DNA from: JAPLSN01 sp964482955
GTDB taxonomy: Bacteria; Spirochaetota; Spirochaetia; Treponematales; UBA12059
Length of the DNA: 11,181 nt
Reading direction: 5' to 3'
NCBI GenBank assembly: GCA_964482955.1
Contig: CAYZZW010000085.1
Coordinates: forward strand, 1 to 11,181
Shown here: piece by piece, positions 3,867 through 11,181 of the stretch
How positions within the stretch are numbered: the first letter of the stretch is position 1
Layout: each line of letters opens with the position of its first letter
Notes under the pieces: model-generated
Seen by the model: only the letters and a program-made list of their open reading frames with translations
What the model was told of the DNA's origin: nothing
Databases searched by the model: none
Program-made: the position numbers and the translations under genes

Positions 3867-6520
3867 GATCGTTCCGCCTTTCCGGCCGGGGCGCTCCCGA
3901 GCCGCGTCGATATGGTGTTCCACGCGCCCGCGACGCGTTCGAGTCGTATCGCGAGCAATGCCCGGTCGGATCCGGGAAACGCCGCGGCGAACTGCCGGGC
4001 GAGCGTCCCGAGCCTGGCCGCGCCGAGGCGGTCGAACAGCGTGCCGAGCCGCTGCGCTTCCGCCCGGACGTCGATGCCGGATCCAGCGCGGTTTCCGCAC
4101 GCGGTCTCGAGGGCGGCGAGCGCGGCGTCGCCCGAGGCGCGGATCGAATTTGCGAGTTCCGCCCCGTCCGCGGCGAAGTGGCGCAGGTCGGCGGGTATCT
4201 CGTCGTACGCGGCCAGCGCCTTCCGGGCTTCGGCCAGCAGCCGCTCGATGTCGACCGGCTTGCGGAACACGGCCGCGAACGCCTCGCGCTCCCCGGTCAG
4301 GTCCTGGAAGTCGTAGGCGGTAAGGGCGATGAGCGGGAGATCCTGCGAGTAGAGCGATCCGCCGCCCGTCCGGACGCGGGCCGCGAGTTCGAGACCGCTC
4401 ATGCCGGGCATCTGGATGTCGGCGACGACGCAGTCGACCGGTCCTTCCTCGAGTCGCTCGAGGGCCTTCGCCCCGGAGTCGGCGGTGACGACGGCGTGCC
4501 CCTGGTTTTCGATGAGGGTCTTCATGTACTCGAGGTTGACGTCGTTGTCGTCGACGACGAGCACGGCCATCCGGCGTCCGTTCGCGCCCGGCTCGATCGG
4601 ACAGGTGGCGACCGGCGTCTTCGCGGGGATCAGGACGGAAAACCGGCTGCCCGCTCCCGGATCGCTCGCCACGCGGAGCTCTCCGCCGAGCGCGCGAGAG
4701 AGATGGTACGCGAGGGCCAGGCCGATGCCGACGCCGCGCTGACGCCGCGCGAAGGGCGAACCGCCGAGCGTGAAGGGCTCGAACGGTCCGTCGGCGGGCA
4801 CGTTCATCCCCGGTCCCGTGTCGCCCACGGTGACGACGAGATGCGGCACGTTGCCCTTCTGCAACTCGATGACCGCATCGGCGGTGACGCGGCCGGAGTC
4901 GGTGAATTTGACGGCGTTGTCGAGCAGGATCGCGACGATGCGCCCGAGTTTCTCCGGGTCGGTTTCGATCACCACGTTTTCGGAACGCACCGAGAATTCG
5001 AGTCCCTTGGCGGCCGCCGCGGCGCGATAGGGATCGGAGGCGCGCATCATGAAGGCTTCCAGCGGGAAGCCCTGCGGCCGGATTTCGATCTCGCCGGTCT
5101 CCGCGCGCACGTAATCCAGGATCCCGCCGATGGTGTCGAGCAGGACGTTCGACTGCTCGATGACCTTGCGCGCGTTGCGCTCGGCGGCTTCGGGCGCCTC
5201 GATGACGAGCCGCGCGGCGTTGATCGCGGCGTTGATGGGATTCTTGAGCTCGTGGCTGACGTTCGACAGGAAGACGCTCTTTGCCCGGGACGCCCGTTCG
5301 GCGTCGTCGCGGGCGCTGCGGAGGAGCGAATCCATCGCGCGGCGCTTCGTCACGTCCTCGAGGATGGCGACGGCGTGCGACACCGCCCCCTCTGGCGAAC
5401 GCACCGGCGCGATGAGCAGGGACGCCCAGAACGAGCCGTCGGACGAGCGCGCGACGGTCGTCTCGTCCCGCGCCTCGAACCCGTCGCGCACGGCGGCCTT
5501 GATCGAATCGGCGCGCGATCCGTCGAAGCCGAGGAAACCGAAGATGTCGTGCCCGATGACGTCCGGCGGCGCGAAACCGGTGGCCTGGAAGAACGCGGGA
5601 TTGACGTATTCCACCGTGAACCCGGCGTCGACGATGAACACGCTCGTCGTGAGCTGGTCGACCGCGAGGTAGAGCTTACGGAGCATCTCCTCGGACTTGC
5701 GGCGCAGGGTGATGTCCCGGACGATGCCGACCGTGCCGACGAAACGGCTCGCCTCGCGGGCGCGGTCGTAGGTGCCGACCGACGACACTTCGCCGTAGGA
5801 AATGACCGTGCCGAGCAGTTCCGAGCCCGGCTTGAACCCGGGTTTGGGCTTGAGGCGTATTTCGAGGTTCTCGGTCTTGCGCTCGGGGCCGCGGCGCTCG
5901 TTGAACAGCTTCGGGCTGAGGCACTCGCCGGTATTGACGCCGTGGTAGTCGACGAGCACGCGGCAACGGTCCACGGTCTTCGCGTCCTCCTCGTGCATGA
6001 GCACCGAAAAGTGGCGCCCGACGAGCTCCCGCGGCTCGTAGCCGAGGCTGGACACCGCGTCGTTCACGAACGTGATGCCTCCGTCGCTGTCGAGCTGGTA
6101 GACGATGTCGGGCAGGGCATTCACGAGGTTTTCGTAGCGGCGGCCGTGGTCGACGACAGTCCGCGGATCGGGCAGGAAGGCGATGGCCGCCGAGACGGCG
6201 CGGAACCAGGTTTCGAGCTCGCGTTGGTCCGCGGCGCCCGGGATCACCGCGCTGACGCCGGCGGGCGCCAGCTCCGGGCGCTCGAGCAGGGCGAGTATCA
6301 TGCAGTGCGGTTCCGCGCCGGCCGGTATCGAGGCGGCGAACGCGTCGTCGATGACGGCGAAGCCGCAGTCGGGCGTCTCGGTTCCCGCCTCGGGGTGGGC
6401 GTCCGGGGTCATGACGACGGCGCAGCCGGGGAGCGCGCGGCCGAGGGCCGCGACGACCCGTTCGCGCGCGTCCGGCGAGGAAATGGAAACGTAGACCGAG
6501 GAGACGGATTTGCCGCGCAT
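3863..6520 (-). CDS. Hybrid sensor histidine kinase with two PAS domains, receiver and degenerate Hpt
   Basis: This 885-residue protein appears cytoplasmic: no signal peptide or membrane segment is seen. In order: a degenerate receiver-like domain (about 6-115, without the acidic pair or the final Lys); PAS1 (about 127-272), with an insertion near 190-255 before the closing GTVGIVRDIT; PAS2 (about 283-392); HisKA with phosphoacceptor H423 (SHELKNP); HATPase with N535, DTGPGM (567-572) and GVGIGLA (596-602); and a full receiver (651-770) with D657/D658, D701, T734 and K754. The C-terminal helical bundle (about 778-875) aligns with Hpt domains around LGAARLGTLARQ, but the His position is Q823. 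The ATG at 6520 is preceded by AAGGGG at unusually short spacing. The signal sensed is unknown; the context is the co-translated response regulator and Nudix gene. Confidence 0.95.
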   Translation of the reverse strand: MRGKSVSSVYVSISSPDARERVVAALGRALPGCAVVMTPDAHPEAGTETPDCGFAVIDDAFAASIPAGAEPHCMILALLERPELAPAGVSAVIPGAADQRELETWFRAVSAAIAFLPDPRTVVDHGRRYENLVNALPDIVYQLDSDGGITFVNDAVSSLGYEPRELVGRHFSVLMHEEDAKTVDRCRVLVDYHGVNTGECLSPKLFNERRGPERKTENLEIRLKPKPGFKPGSELLGTVISYGEVSSVGTYDRAREASRFVGTVGIVRDITLRRKSEEMLRKLYLAVDQLTTSVFIVDAGFTVEYVNPAFFQATGFAPPDVIGHDIFGFLGFDGSRADSIKAAVRDGFEARDETTVARSSDGSFWASLLIAPVRSPEGAVSHAVAILEDVTKRRAMDSLLRSARDDAERASRAKSVFLSNVSHELKNPINAAINAARLVIEAPEAAERNARKVIEQSNVLLDTIGGILDYVRAETGEIEIRPQGFPLEAFMMRASDPYRAAAAAKGLEFSVRSENVVIETDPEKLGRIVAILLDNAVKFTDSGRVTADAVIELQKGNVPHLVVTVGDTGPGMNVPADGPFEPFTLGGSPFARRQRGVGIGLALAYHLSRALGGELRVASDPGAGSRFSVLIPAKTPVATCPIEPGANGRRMAVLVVDDNDVNLEYMKTLIENQGHAVVTADSGAKALERLEEGPVDCVVADIQMPGMSGLELAARVRTGGGSLYSQDLPLIALTAYDFQDLTGEREAFAAVFRKPVDIERLLAEARKALAAYDEIPADLRHFAADGAELANSIRASGDAALAALETACGNRAGSGIDVRAEAQRLGTLFDRLGAARLGTLARQFAAAFPGSDRALLAIRLERVAGAWNTISTRLGSAPAGKAERS

Positions 6521-6596
6521 ACCCCTTCACGATCGCGTCCGGCCGCGCCGCGGCTCCGGTACGCGTCCTCTAACTGTAAGGAATTCCGCGCCGGAA
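6521..6596 (-). other. Gap between the MBL-fold and kinase genes, with a small hairpin
   Basis: TTCCG-CGC-CGGAA (6584-6596) forms a 5-bp stem directly after the MBL stop codon, but no U-tract follows it. No clear promoter is visible in the remaining GC-rich sequence. Readthrough from the upstream operon into the kinase operon cannot be excluded. Confidence 0.3.
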
Positions 6597-7520
6597 TCAA
6601 GGAGCCAGGACGTAGACCGAGCCTTCCCGCGCCAGATCGATCTCGAGTCCGGTCTTGCCCTGTATCTTCGCCTGGTAGAACAGTTCGAGCTCCTGGAGCT
6701 CCGTATCGGAGCGGTTCGGGTCGTGGTGGGACAGGACGAGCCGTTTGACGCGGGCGCGGTTGGCCGCGTTGATCGCGTATTCGAACGACGAATGGCCCCA
6801 GCCCACCTTCGACGCGGCGTATTCCTTCGCCGTGTACTGGGAATCGTGCACGAGCAGGTCCGCGCCCGCGTAGAATTTGGAAACGCGCTCGTTTTCCTCG
6901 CGCGCCGCCTGGTCTCCCTCCACGGCGATCGCCTCGTCGTACTGGGGATCCGCGGGATCCGTCGGGAAGACGTTGCGGTACGGCTCGTGGTCGTAGCAGG
7001 TCGCGAAGCTCTTGCCCTCGTAGGTGATCCGGTAGCCCAGGCACAGGATCGGGTGGTTCAGGTACTTCGTCTCGAGCGTGATGCCGTCGCCCAGGTCCAT
7101 CTTCGTCTCGCGCAGGTGTTCGTACTCGATCTTCGCGCCGAGTTCCTCCTGGCGCACCGGCCAGTACCGGTACGACAGCTGGGTGCCGATGACCTTTTCG
7201 AGCGAATCGTCCTCGAAGGCCATGGGTCCGCGGATCCGCAGCCTGGTGCCGGGGACGTAGATGGGCGTGAACATCGGGAAGCCCATGATATGGTCCCAGT
7301 GCGTGTGCGTGATGAAGATGTCCGTGGAGATGGGACCCTTCTTGAAATCGGTCCGCATCATCGAGTCGCCGAGGCCGCGTATCCCGGAGCCCGCGTCGAT
7401 GATGACGAGACGCTCGCCGCACCGGACTTCGATGCACGACGTATTGCCGCCGAAGATGACCGTTTCGGGTCCCGGCGTCGGCATGGAGCCGCGCGATCCC
7501 CAGATTTTTACCGTGAACAT
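6597..7520 (-). CDS. Metallo-beta-lactamase-fold hydrolase
   Basis: The protein has 307 residues and begins with the typical strand MFTVKIWGSRGS. The metal motif is HTHWDH (H72, H74, D76, H77). Further likely ligands are H156 (NHP), D177 (YDHE) and one of H265/H266 (LSHHDPN); D226 and H243 are also conserved in appearance. This set suggests a binuclear metal site as in RNase Z/phosphodiesterase-like members, not an antibiotic-degrading lactamase. The opening GSRGSMPTPGPET and GGNTSC segments recall a widespread uncharacterised group whose substrate I do not know; a cyclic nucleotide or other phosphodiester is possible. GGAGG at 7526-7530, 5 nt before the ATG, sets the start. The frame is open further upstream, but only as a shadow of the HDOD gene. 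It follows the HDOD stop by 14 nt. Confidence 0.92.
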   Translation of the reverse strand: MFTVKIWGSRGSMPTPGPETVIFGGNTSCIEVRCGERLVIIDAGSGIRGLGDSMMRTDFKKGPISTDIFITHTHWDHIMGFPMFTPIYVPGTRLRIRGPMAFEDDSLEKVIGTQLSYRYWPVRQEELGAKIEYEHLRETKMDLGDGITLETKYLNHPILCLGYRITYEGKSFATCYDHEPYRNVFPTDPADPQYDEAIAVEGDQAAREENERVSKFYAGADLLVHDSQYTAKEYAASKVGWGHSSFEYAINAANRARVKRLVLSHHDPNRSDTELQELELFYQAKIQGKTGLEIDLAREGSVYVLAP

Positions 7521-7534
7521 GGAATCCTCCGCCC

Positions 7535-8413
7535 TTACGCCTTCGTTCCGGCGCCGGCGAGGAACACCTTCGCCTTGTCGATCTCGGCGTTCACGTGCTC
7601 CTCGAGGTCGTCGAGCGCGGCCTTCTGGAGGCCGAGACCGTCGAAGATCTCCTGCGGGAGGCGATCGGGATAGAGGTTGCCCGAAAATCCGATGCCTTCG
7701 CGGTTGGCGAAATAGTTGGCCACCGCGACGGTGTGCACGACTTCGCGGTGCGCGCCCGCGTAGGCCTCCGGCACGTGATGCCACGCGATGGAATCGGCGA
7801 TGGGGCCGTCGAGCTTCCACGCCTCGGCGACGAGCTTGCCGGCCTCCGCGTGATCGGTGTCGATGGAGCGCTTTTCCGCCAGGTACAGCGAAATGCGCTC
7901 GCGATCGGCGAGCGACATGGTCCGCACGTAGTCGTCGGAAAGGGCGTTGTTGATGGGGATCTTCCCGATGTCGTGGAGGAGGCCTGCGGCGAAGTATTCC
8001 TCGACGGTCTTGGGATCCACTCCGCGCTTCCGCGCGATCATCTTGGCCGCGACGCCGACGCAGAGCGAGTGGCGCCAGAAGCCCTCGGGGTTGAGCGCCC
8101 GGAAATCGCTCTTGCTTCCGAACTTGTCGATCACCGCGGTGGACAACGCCAGGTTCTTCACGGTATTCACCCCGAGCATGATGATCGCACGCGCCAGGCT
8201 CGTGATCTGCGTGGACAGGCCGTAGTAGGCCGAGTTGATCAGCTTGAGCACCTTGCCCATGAGCACGGGATCGAGCGAGATCACCTTGTCGAGGTCGAGC
8301 GGACTCGTCTTCGGATTGTTGCAGACTTCCATCACCTTGGAGACGGTCGTCGGCAGGCTCGGCATCCCCATGATGTAATCGCGGATCTTCCGCAGGTTGT
8401 CACTTCCGGCCAT
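7535..8413 (-). CDS. HDOD domain signalling protein
   Basis: The protein has 292 residues and consists almost entirely of an HDOD domain: the N-terminal part (MPSLPTTVSKVMEVCNNP, SLDPVLMGKVLKLINSAYYG) and a C-terminal HD-like half. Unlike many HDOD proteins it keeps HD-type residues: H115 (FWRHS), H147/D148 (LLHDIGK), H188 (DHAEAG) and H212/H213 (AWHH). HDOD proteins generally act in signal transduction, often through protein contacts, and catalysis is rarely shown. The retained His/Asp set leaves phosphohydrolase activity possible. The start overlaps the 3' end of the TPR gene by 14 nt, with GGGGGAAG just before the ATG inside that gene, so translation is likely coupled. The MBL-fold gene follows 14 nt after the stop. 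The sequence resembles spirochaete HDOD proteins from memory. Confidence 0.94.
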   Translation of the reverse strand: MAGSDNLRKIRDYIMGMPSLPTTVSKVMEVCNNPKTSPLDLDKVISLDPVLMGKVLKLINSAYYGLSTQITSLARAIIMLGVNTVKNLALSTAVIDKFGSKSDFRALNPEGFWRHSLCVGVAAKMIARKRGVDPKTVEEYFAAGLLHDIGKIPINNALSDDYVRTMSLADRERISLYLAEKRSIDTDHAEAGKLVAEAWKLDGPIADSIAWHHVPEAYAGAHREVVHTVAVANYFANREGIGFSGNLYPDRLPQEIFDGLGLQKAALDDLEEHVNAEIDKAKVFLAGAGTKA

Positions 8414-11181
8414 CGGTCTTCCCCCGTTTCATGATTTCGAGCAGCTTCGCGAGTTTGGGCGATACCGGAATCCCCAGGATGCTCGGTCGTTTCGCTTGGT
8501 CGTCGTTGCCGTCGACCGGCGCCGTTCCCGGCGAGAGCGCGCGGAGTTCTTCCGACGTCATCGGTCCCGGTTCGTCGCCGTCGTTCAGCTTGACGGCGAG
8601 ACCCGTTTGCCTCGCCGGAGCCTGCGCGCGCATCTTCGCCGATTCGGGCGCTTCGGCCGCGCCGCGCGTTCCAGAGGTTCCGCGCGAGCCCGAACCGGGA
8701 GCCGCCGGACTCCGCGGCGCGCGGCGAGGACCCATGCGGCGGTCGTTCGGCTGTCGGCGCTCGGGATTCTTCCGGCGATCGATGAAGCCGCGGCGGTCGG
8801 GCGGCATGTCGAACGCGTCGCCCACGGACGATTCGCGGCTGCGCGCCCGGGACTCGAGCGATTCGACGAGACCTTCGAGATCTTCGTGTCGGTCTTCCGC
8901 CTCGTCGCCCGAAAGGTTCTTGATGATGCGGTCCATCATGTCGTAGACGCCGGTCTCTTCGAGTTCGCGGCGTTTTTCGTCGGGTAAGTCCGCGGTCAAA
9001 TCCTTGAGGTACTTGAACAGGTCGGCCGCCTGGTCGCCGAAGACATCCTCGCCGACGGCCGGCTCCGTCGCTTCCGCCGCGGAGCCGGAAGGAGTCGCGC
9101 CCGGCGCGCCGGGCTGAGTTCCGTCCGCGGACGCCTCGGAGGGCGCTTCTTCCTCCGGGATCGCTTCGGCGAGCTCGAGTTCCTCTTGGAGCGACTCGGC
9201 TTCGTCCTCGAACACGTCCTCGGGCACTTCCTCGACGACGACCGCGTCCTCTTCGGACTCGCCCGCGGCCGACAGGTCTTCCCCGCCGGCATCGACGGCT
9301 TCTTCCTCGGACTCGGGCGCCTCGTCGATCGCCTCGGTTTCGCCGAAGGCTTCCTCGGGCGGAAATTCCTCTTCCGGTTCCGGCTCGGGTTCCGGTCTGC
9401 GCTCCGGGCGGCGCGGACGGCTCGGCGGTTCGTACGGCTCTTCGTAGGGCGGCCGCGTCTGCGCTTGCGACGGCGGGTATTGGTATTGAGGCGGATATTG
9501 CGGCGGGGGATATTGATACGGCGGCGGATACTGCGGTTGCGGAGGCGGCGCTTGGTACGGCGGCTGTTGCGGATACTGTTGTTGCCGTGGTTGCGGGTAC
9601 TCGTTTTCGGGTTGACGCGGAGGCTGCGGCGCCTGGCGCGGCTGTTCCGGCGGACGGTACGGCTCCTCTTCGGGAACGGGGCGCGGCTGTTCGGGCCAGG
9701 CCTGCCGACCCGCGTCCGGCGCGGTTTCCGGCTCGTCGCGGTCTTCCACCAGCGCGCCGAGGCCGCGCAGGGCGTCGAGCGCCTCGTCGTCCTCCTCCTC
9801 GGCGATCGGTTCTTCCTCTTCGGCGAGGTCCGGTTCGTCGAGCGGCTCCTCGCGCTCGTCGAGCATGAGGAGTTCCTCGGCTTCGTCGATCGGGATCGGC
9901 TCGGCGCTCGTCATCGCGAGCAGCGCTTCGAGCTTTTCCTCCTCGGTCGGTTCTTCCGGCTTGGATTCCCCTTCGGCTTCGGCGGCCAGGAGACCTTTCA
10001 GGATCTTCAGGTTGCGGTCCCACGAGTCGCGCACGTCCTGCGAATAGGTGTTCACGGCCTTTTCGTAGGCGCGGAGTGATCCCTGTAGTTCGTCCAGGTC
10101 TTCGGGCTTGCCGCGCTTGCCCTGCAGGTTGACGAGGCGGTCGGCGGCCTCGACGGCCTTTTCCCGCTCGCCGAGCTTCCGATAGACGTCGGACAGCTCG
10201 AGCCAGGCTTCGGCGTGGTCGGGATGGTCCTTCGTCTCCTCGAGGAGCACCTGCTTCGCGTAGGCGTGGTCGCCCCGCCCCGCCAGGGCCCGCGCCAGCG
10301 CGAGGCGGCCCCGGGAGTCGTTCGGCTTCAGCTTGAGGTAATCCTGGAGCGCGGCTACGGCGTCGTCCCAGCGCTTGTCGCCGAGGTAGATCTCGGCCAG
10401 GTCGACGCGGAACTCGGCTTCCGACGGATACATCGACACGATCTTCTCGTAGACCGCGCGCGACTTGTCCGGCTGCCCCGCCTGCTGGAGCAGGGTCGCG
10501 TAGAGCTTGAGCGCCGGCAGGTCGTTCGGCTTGCGGCGCACGACGTCCACCGTCTCGCGGAGGGCCAGGTCGATGTCGCCCAGCTTGCGGTGCAGTTCCG
10601 CGAGCTGGAGGCGGAGCGGGTCGTTGTCCGGCATGAGCTCGACGAGCGACTTGATCTCGCGCGCGGCTTCCGCGTAGCGGCCGCTCCGCTCGAGGAGGCG
10701 CTGGATGTTGAGCGACGCGTCCATGTGCGTGGGATCGCGCTCGAGGGCTTCCCGGAAGCACTTCACGGCTTCGTCGACCTTCCCCTGCTCCGCGTACGCG
10801 ACTCCGGTGCCGTTCCGCGCGGCGGCGTTCCCCGGCTCGATGGCGAGCACCTGCGCGAAGACGTCGATGGCCTTCTTCGGCTGCGAGTTCTTCACGAGGG
10901 CGTGGCCGTACCGGAGCATCACCTCGGTCCAGCCGGGTCGCGCCTTCACGGCCTTTTCGTATTCGACGAGGGCTTCCGCGTCCTTGCCGAGGGCTTCGTA
11001 CGCGACGCCGAGGTTGTAGTGGAACGACGGGTAGTTCTGGTCGACCCCGAGTCCCTTCCAGAACACCTGGACGGCCTTTTCGTTGTCGCCCTTGGTCAGG
11101 TACACCGAGCCGAGGTTGTTGTAGGCGAGGACGTTGCGCGGATCGAGTTCGATCGCGCGCCGGTACGCGTGCTCGGCGGAG
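8400..11181 (-). CDS. Large TPR-repeat protein with low-complexity tail, 5' end cut by window
   Basis: 926 residues are visible; the frame is open to the right edge, so the true start is outside. A GTG at 11105 falls inside a TPR and is not the start. Visible residues about 1-360 hold one partial and ten 34-residue TPRs (NLGVAYEALGK and ELDPRN-type signatures), a protein-interaction solenoid. Then come a Glu-rich stretch (about 385-490), a Pro/Gln/Tyr-rich segment (about 494-590), another Glu-rich stretch (about 595-690), and a C-terminal part with an Arg-rich FIDRRKNPERRQPNDRR segment near 795. No catalytic domain is seen. The tail is probably disordered. The overlap with the HDOD gene suggests the two proteins work together. 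The N-terminal extent and any signal or membrane anchor cannot be judged. Confidence 0.9.
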   Translation of the reverse strand, partial: SAEHAYRRAIELDPRNVLAYNNLGSVYLTKGDNEKAVQVFWKGLGVDQNYPSFHYNLGVAYEALGKDAEALVEYEKAVKARPGWTEVMLRYGHALVKNSQPKKAIDVFAQVLAIEPGNAAARNGTGVAYAEQGKVDEAVKCFREALERDPTHMDASLNIQRLLERSGRYAEAAREIKSLVELMPDNDPLRLQLAELHRKLGDIDLALRETVDVVRRKPNDLPALKLYATLLQQAGQPDKSRAVYEKIVSMYPSEAEFRVDLAEIYLGDKRWDDAVAALQDYLKLKPNDSRGRLALARALAGRGDHAYAKQVLLEETKDHPDHAEAWLELSDVYRKLGEREKAVEAADRLVNLQGKRGKPEDLDELQGSLRAYEKAVNTYSQDVRDSWDRNLKILKGLLAAEAEGESKPEEPTEEEKLEALLAMTSAEPIPIDEAEELLMLDEREEPLDEPDLAEEEEPIAEEEDDEALDALRGLGALVEDRDEPETAPDAGRQAWPEQPRPVPEEEPYRPPEQPRQAPQPPRQPENEYPQPRQQQYPQQPPYQAPPPQPQYPPPYQYPPPQYPPQYQYPPSQAQTRPPYEEPYEPPSRPRRPERRPEPEPEPEEEFPPEEAFGETEAIDEAPESEEEAVDAGGEDLSAAGESEEDAVVVEEVPEDVFEDEAESLQEELELAEAIPEEEAPSEASADGTQPGAPGATPSGSAAEATEPAVGEDVFGDQAADLFKYLKDLTADLPDEKRRELEETGVYDMMDRIIKNLSGDEAEDRHEDLEGLVESLESRARSRESSVGDAFDMPPDRRGFIDRRKNPERRQPNDRRMGPRRAPRSPAAPGSGSRGTSGTRGAAEAPESAKMRAQAPARQTGLAVKLNDGDEPGPMTSEELRALSPGTAPVDGNDDQAKRPSILGIPVSPKLAKLLEIMKRGKTDGRK
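9410..9700 (-). repeat. Pro/Gln/Tyr-coding low-complexity repeat within the TPR gene
   Basis: Imperfect repeats of GGCGG-N-TATTG type (plus strand) are densest at 9470-9600 and encode PPQYPPQY-like units. The frame stays open through the tract. Such short repeats can change copy number by slippage. Confidence 0.7.

Noticed and set aside
4178..6748. 856-codon open frame on the plus strand
   Set aside because: It is antisense to the hybrid kinase, has no recognisable domain, and is rich in Arg, Asp, Glu and Val, as expected from the third-position bias of a GC-rich gene on the other strand.
7521..7820. N-terminal extension of the MBL-fold protein
   Set aside because: The open frame upstream of 7520 overlaps the HDOD gene, is Arg-rich, and a good GGAGG sits 5 nt before the ATG at 7520.
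8332..10761. 809-codon open frame on the minus strand
   Set aside because: It is an Arg-, Pro- and Ala-rich out-of-frame reading of the TPR and HDOD genes without domain character.

Overview
The window is GC-rich (about two thirds G+C by eye). Every supported gene lies on the minus strand, so transcription runs from the right edge to the left. Class I hybrid cluster protein, its ferredoxin-like partner, an iron-sulfur-type Rrf2 regulator and many two-component/HDOD signalling genes point to an anaerobic or microaerophilic bacterium with a large signalling repertoire. The HDOD and PAS sequences remind me of spirochaetes, but that is recollection and inference; no ribosomal gene or other marker is present to prove it.

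Right block (6597-11181), in transcription order: a large TPR protein entering from the right edge, with an acidic and Pro/Gln/Tyr-rich low-complexity tail; an HDOD protein whose start overlaps the TPR stop by 14 nt; and, 14 nt later, a metallo-beta-lactamase-fold hydrolase. This looks like one operon for signalling or cell regulation.

Middle block (2983-6520): after a 76-nt gap come a multidomain hybrid sensor histidine kinase, a single-domain response regulator and a zinc-ribbon Nudix hydrolase. Both junctions in this trio are ATGA stop/start overlaps, so the three are very probably co-translated. The kinase has a degenerate receiver at its N-terminus and a C-terminal Hpt-like bundle in which the phosphoacceptor His appears to be Gln.

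Left block (1-2961): an Rrf2-family regulator with three Cys, a two-cluster ferredoxin-like protein of the type I know as FrdX beside hcp, and hcp itself (hybrid cluster protein, cut by the left edge). This is a nitrosative/redox stress module. A near-consensus promoter (TTGACA-N17-TATCGT) precedes the Rrf2 gene. The same dyad, GGTA-N6-TACC, lies over that promoter and also just upstream of the ferredoxin gene. By eye these are its only two occurrences in the window, so I propose it as the operator of the Rrf2 protein. The 252-nt gap between the Rrf2 and ferredoxin genes also contains an AT-rich island and a degenerate tandem repeat of about 49 bp.
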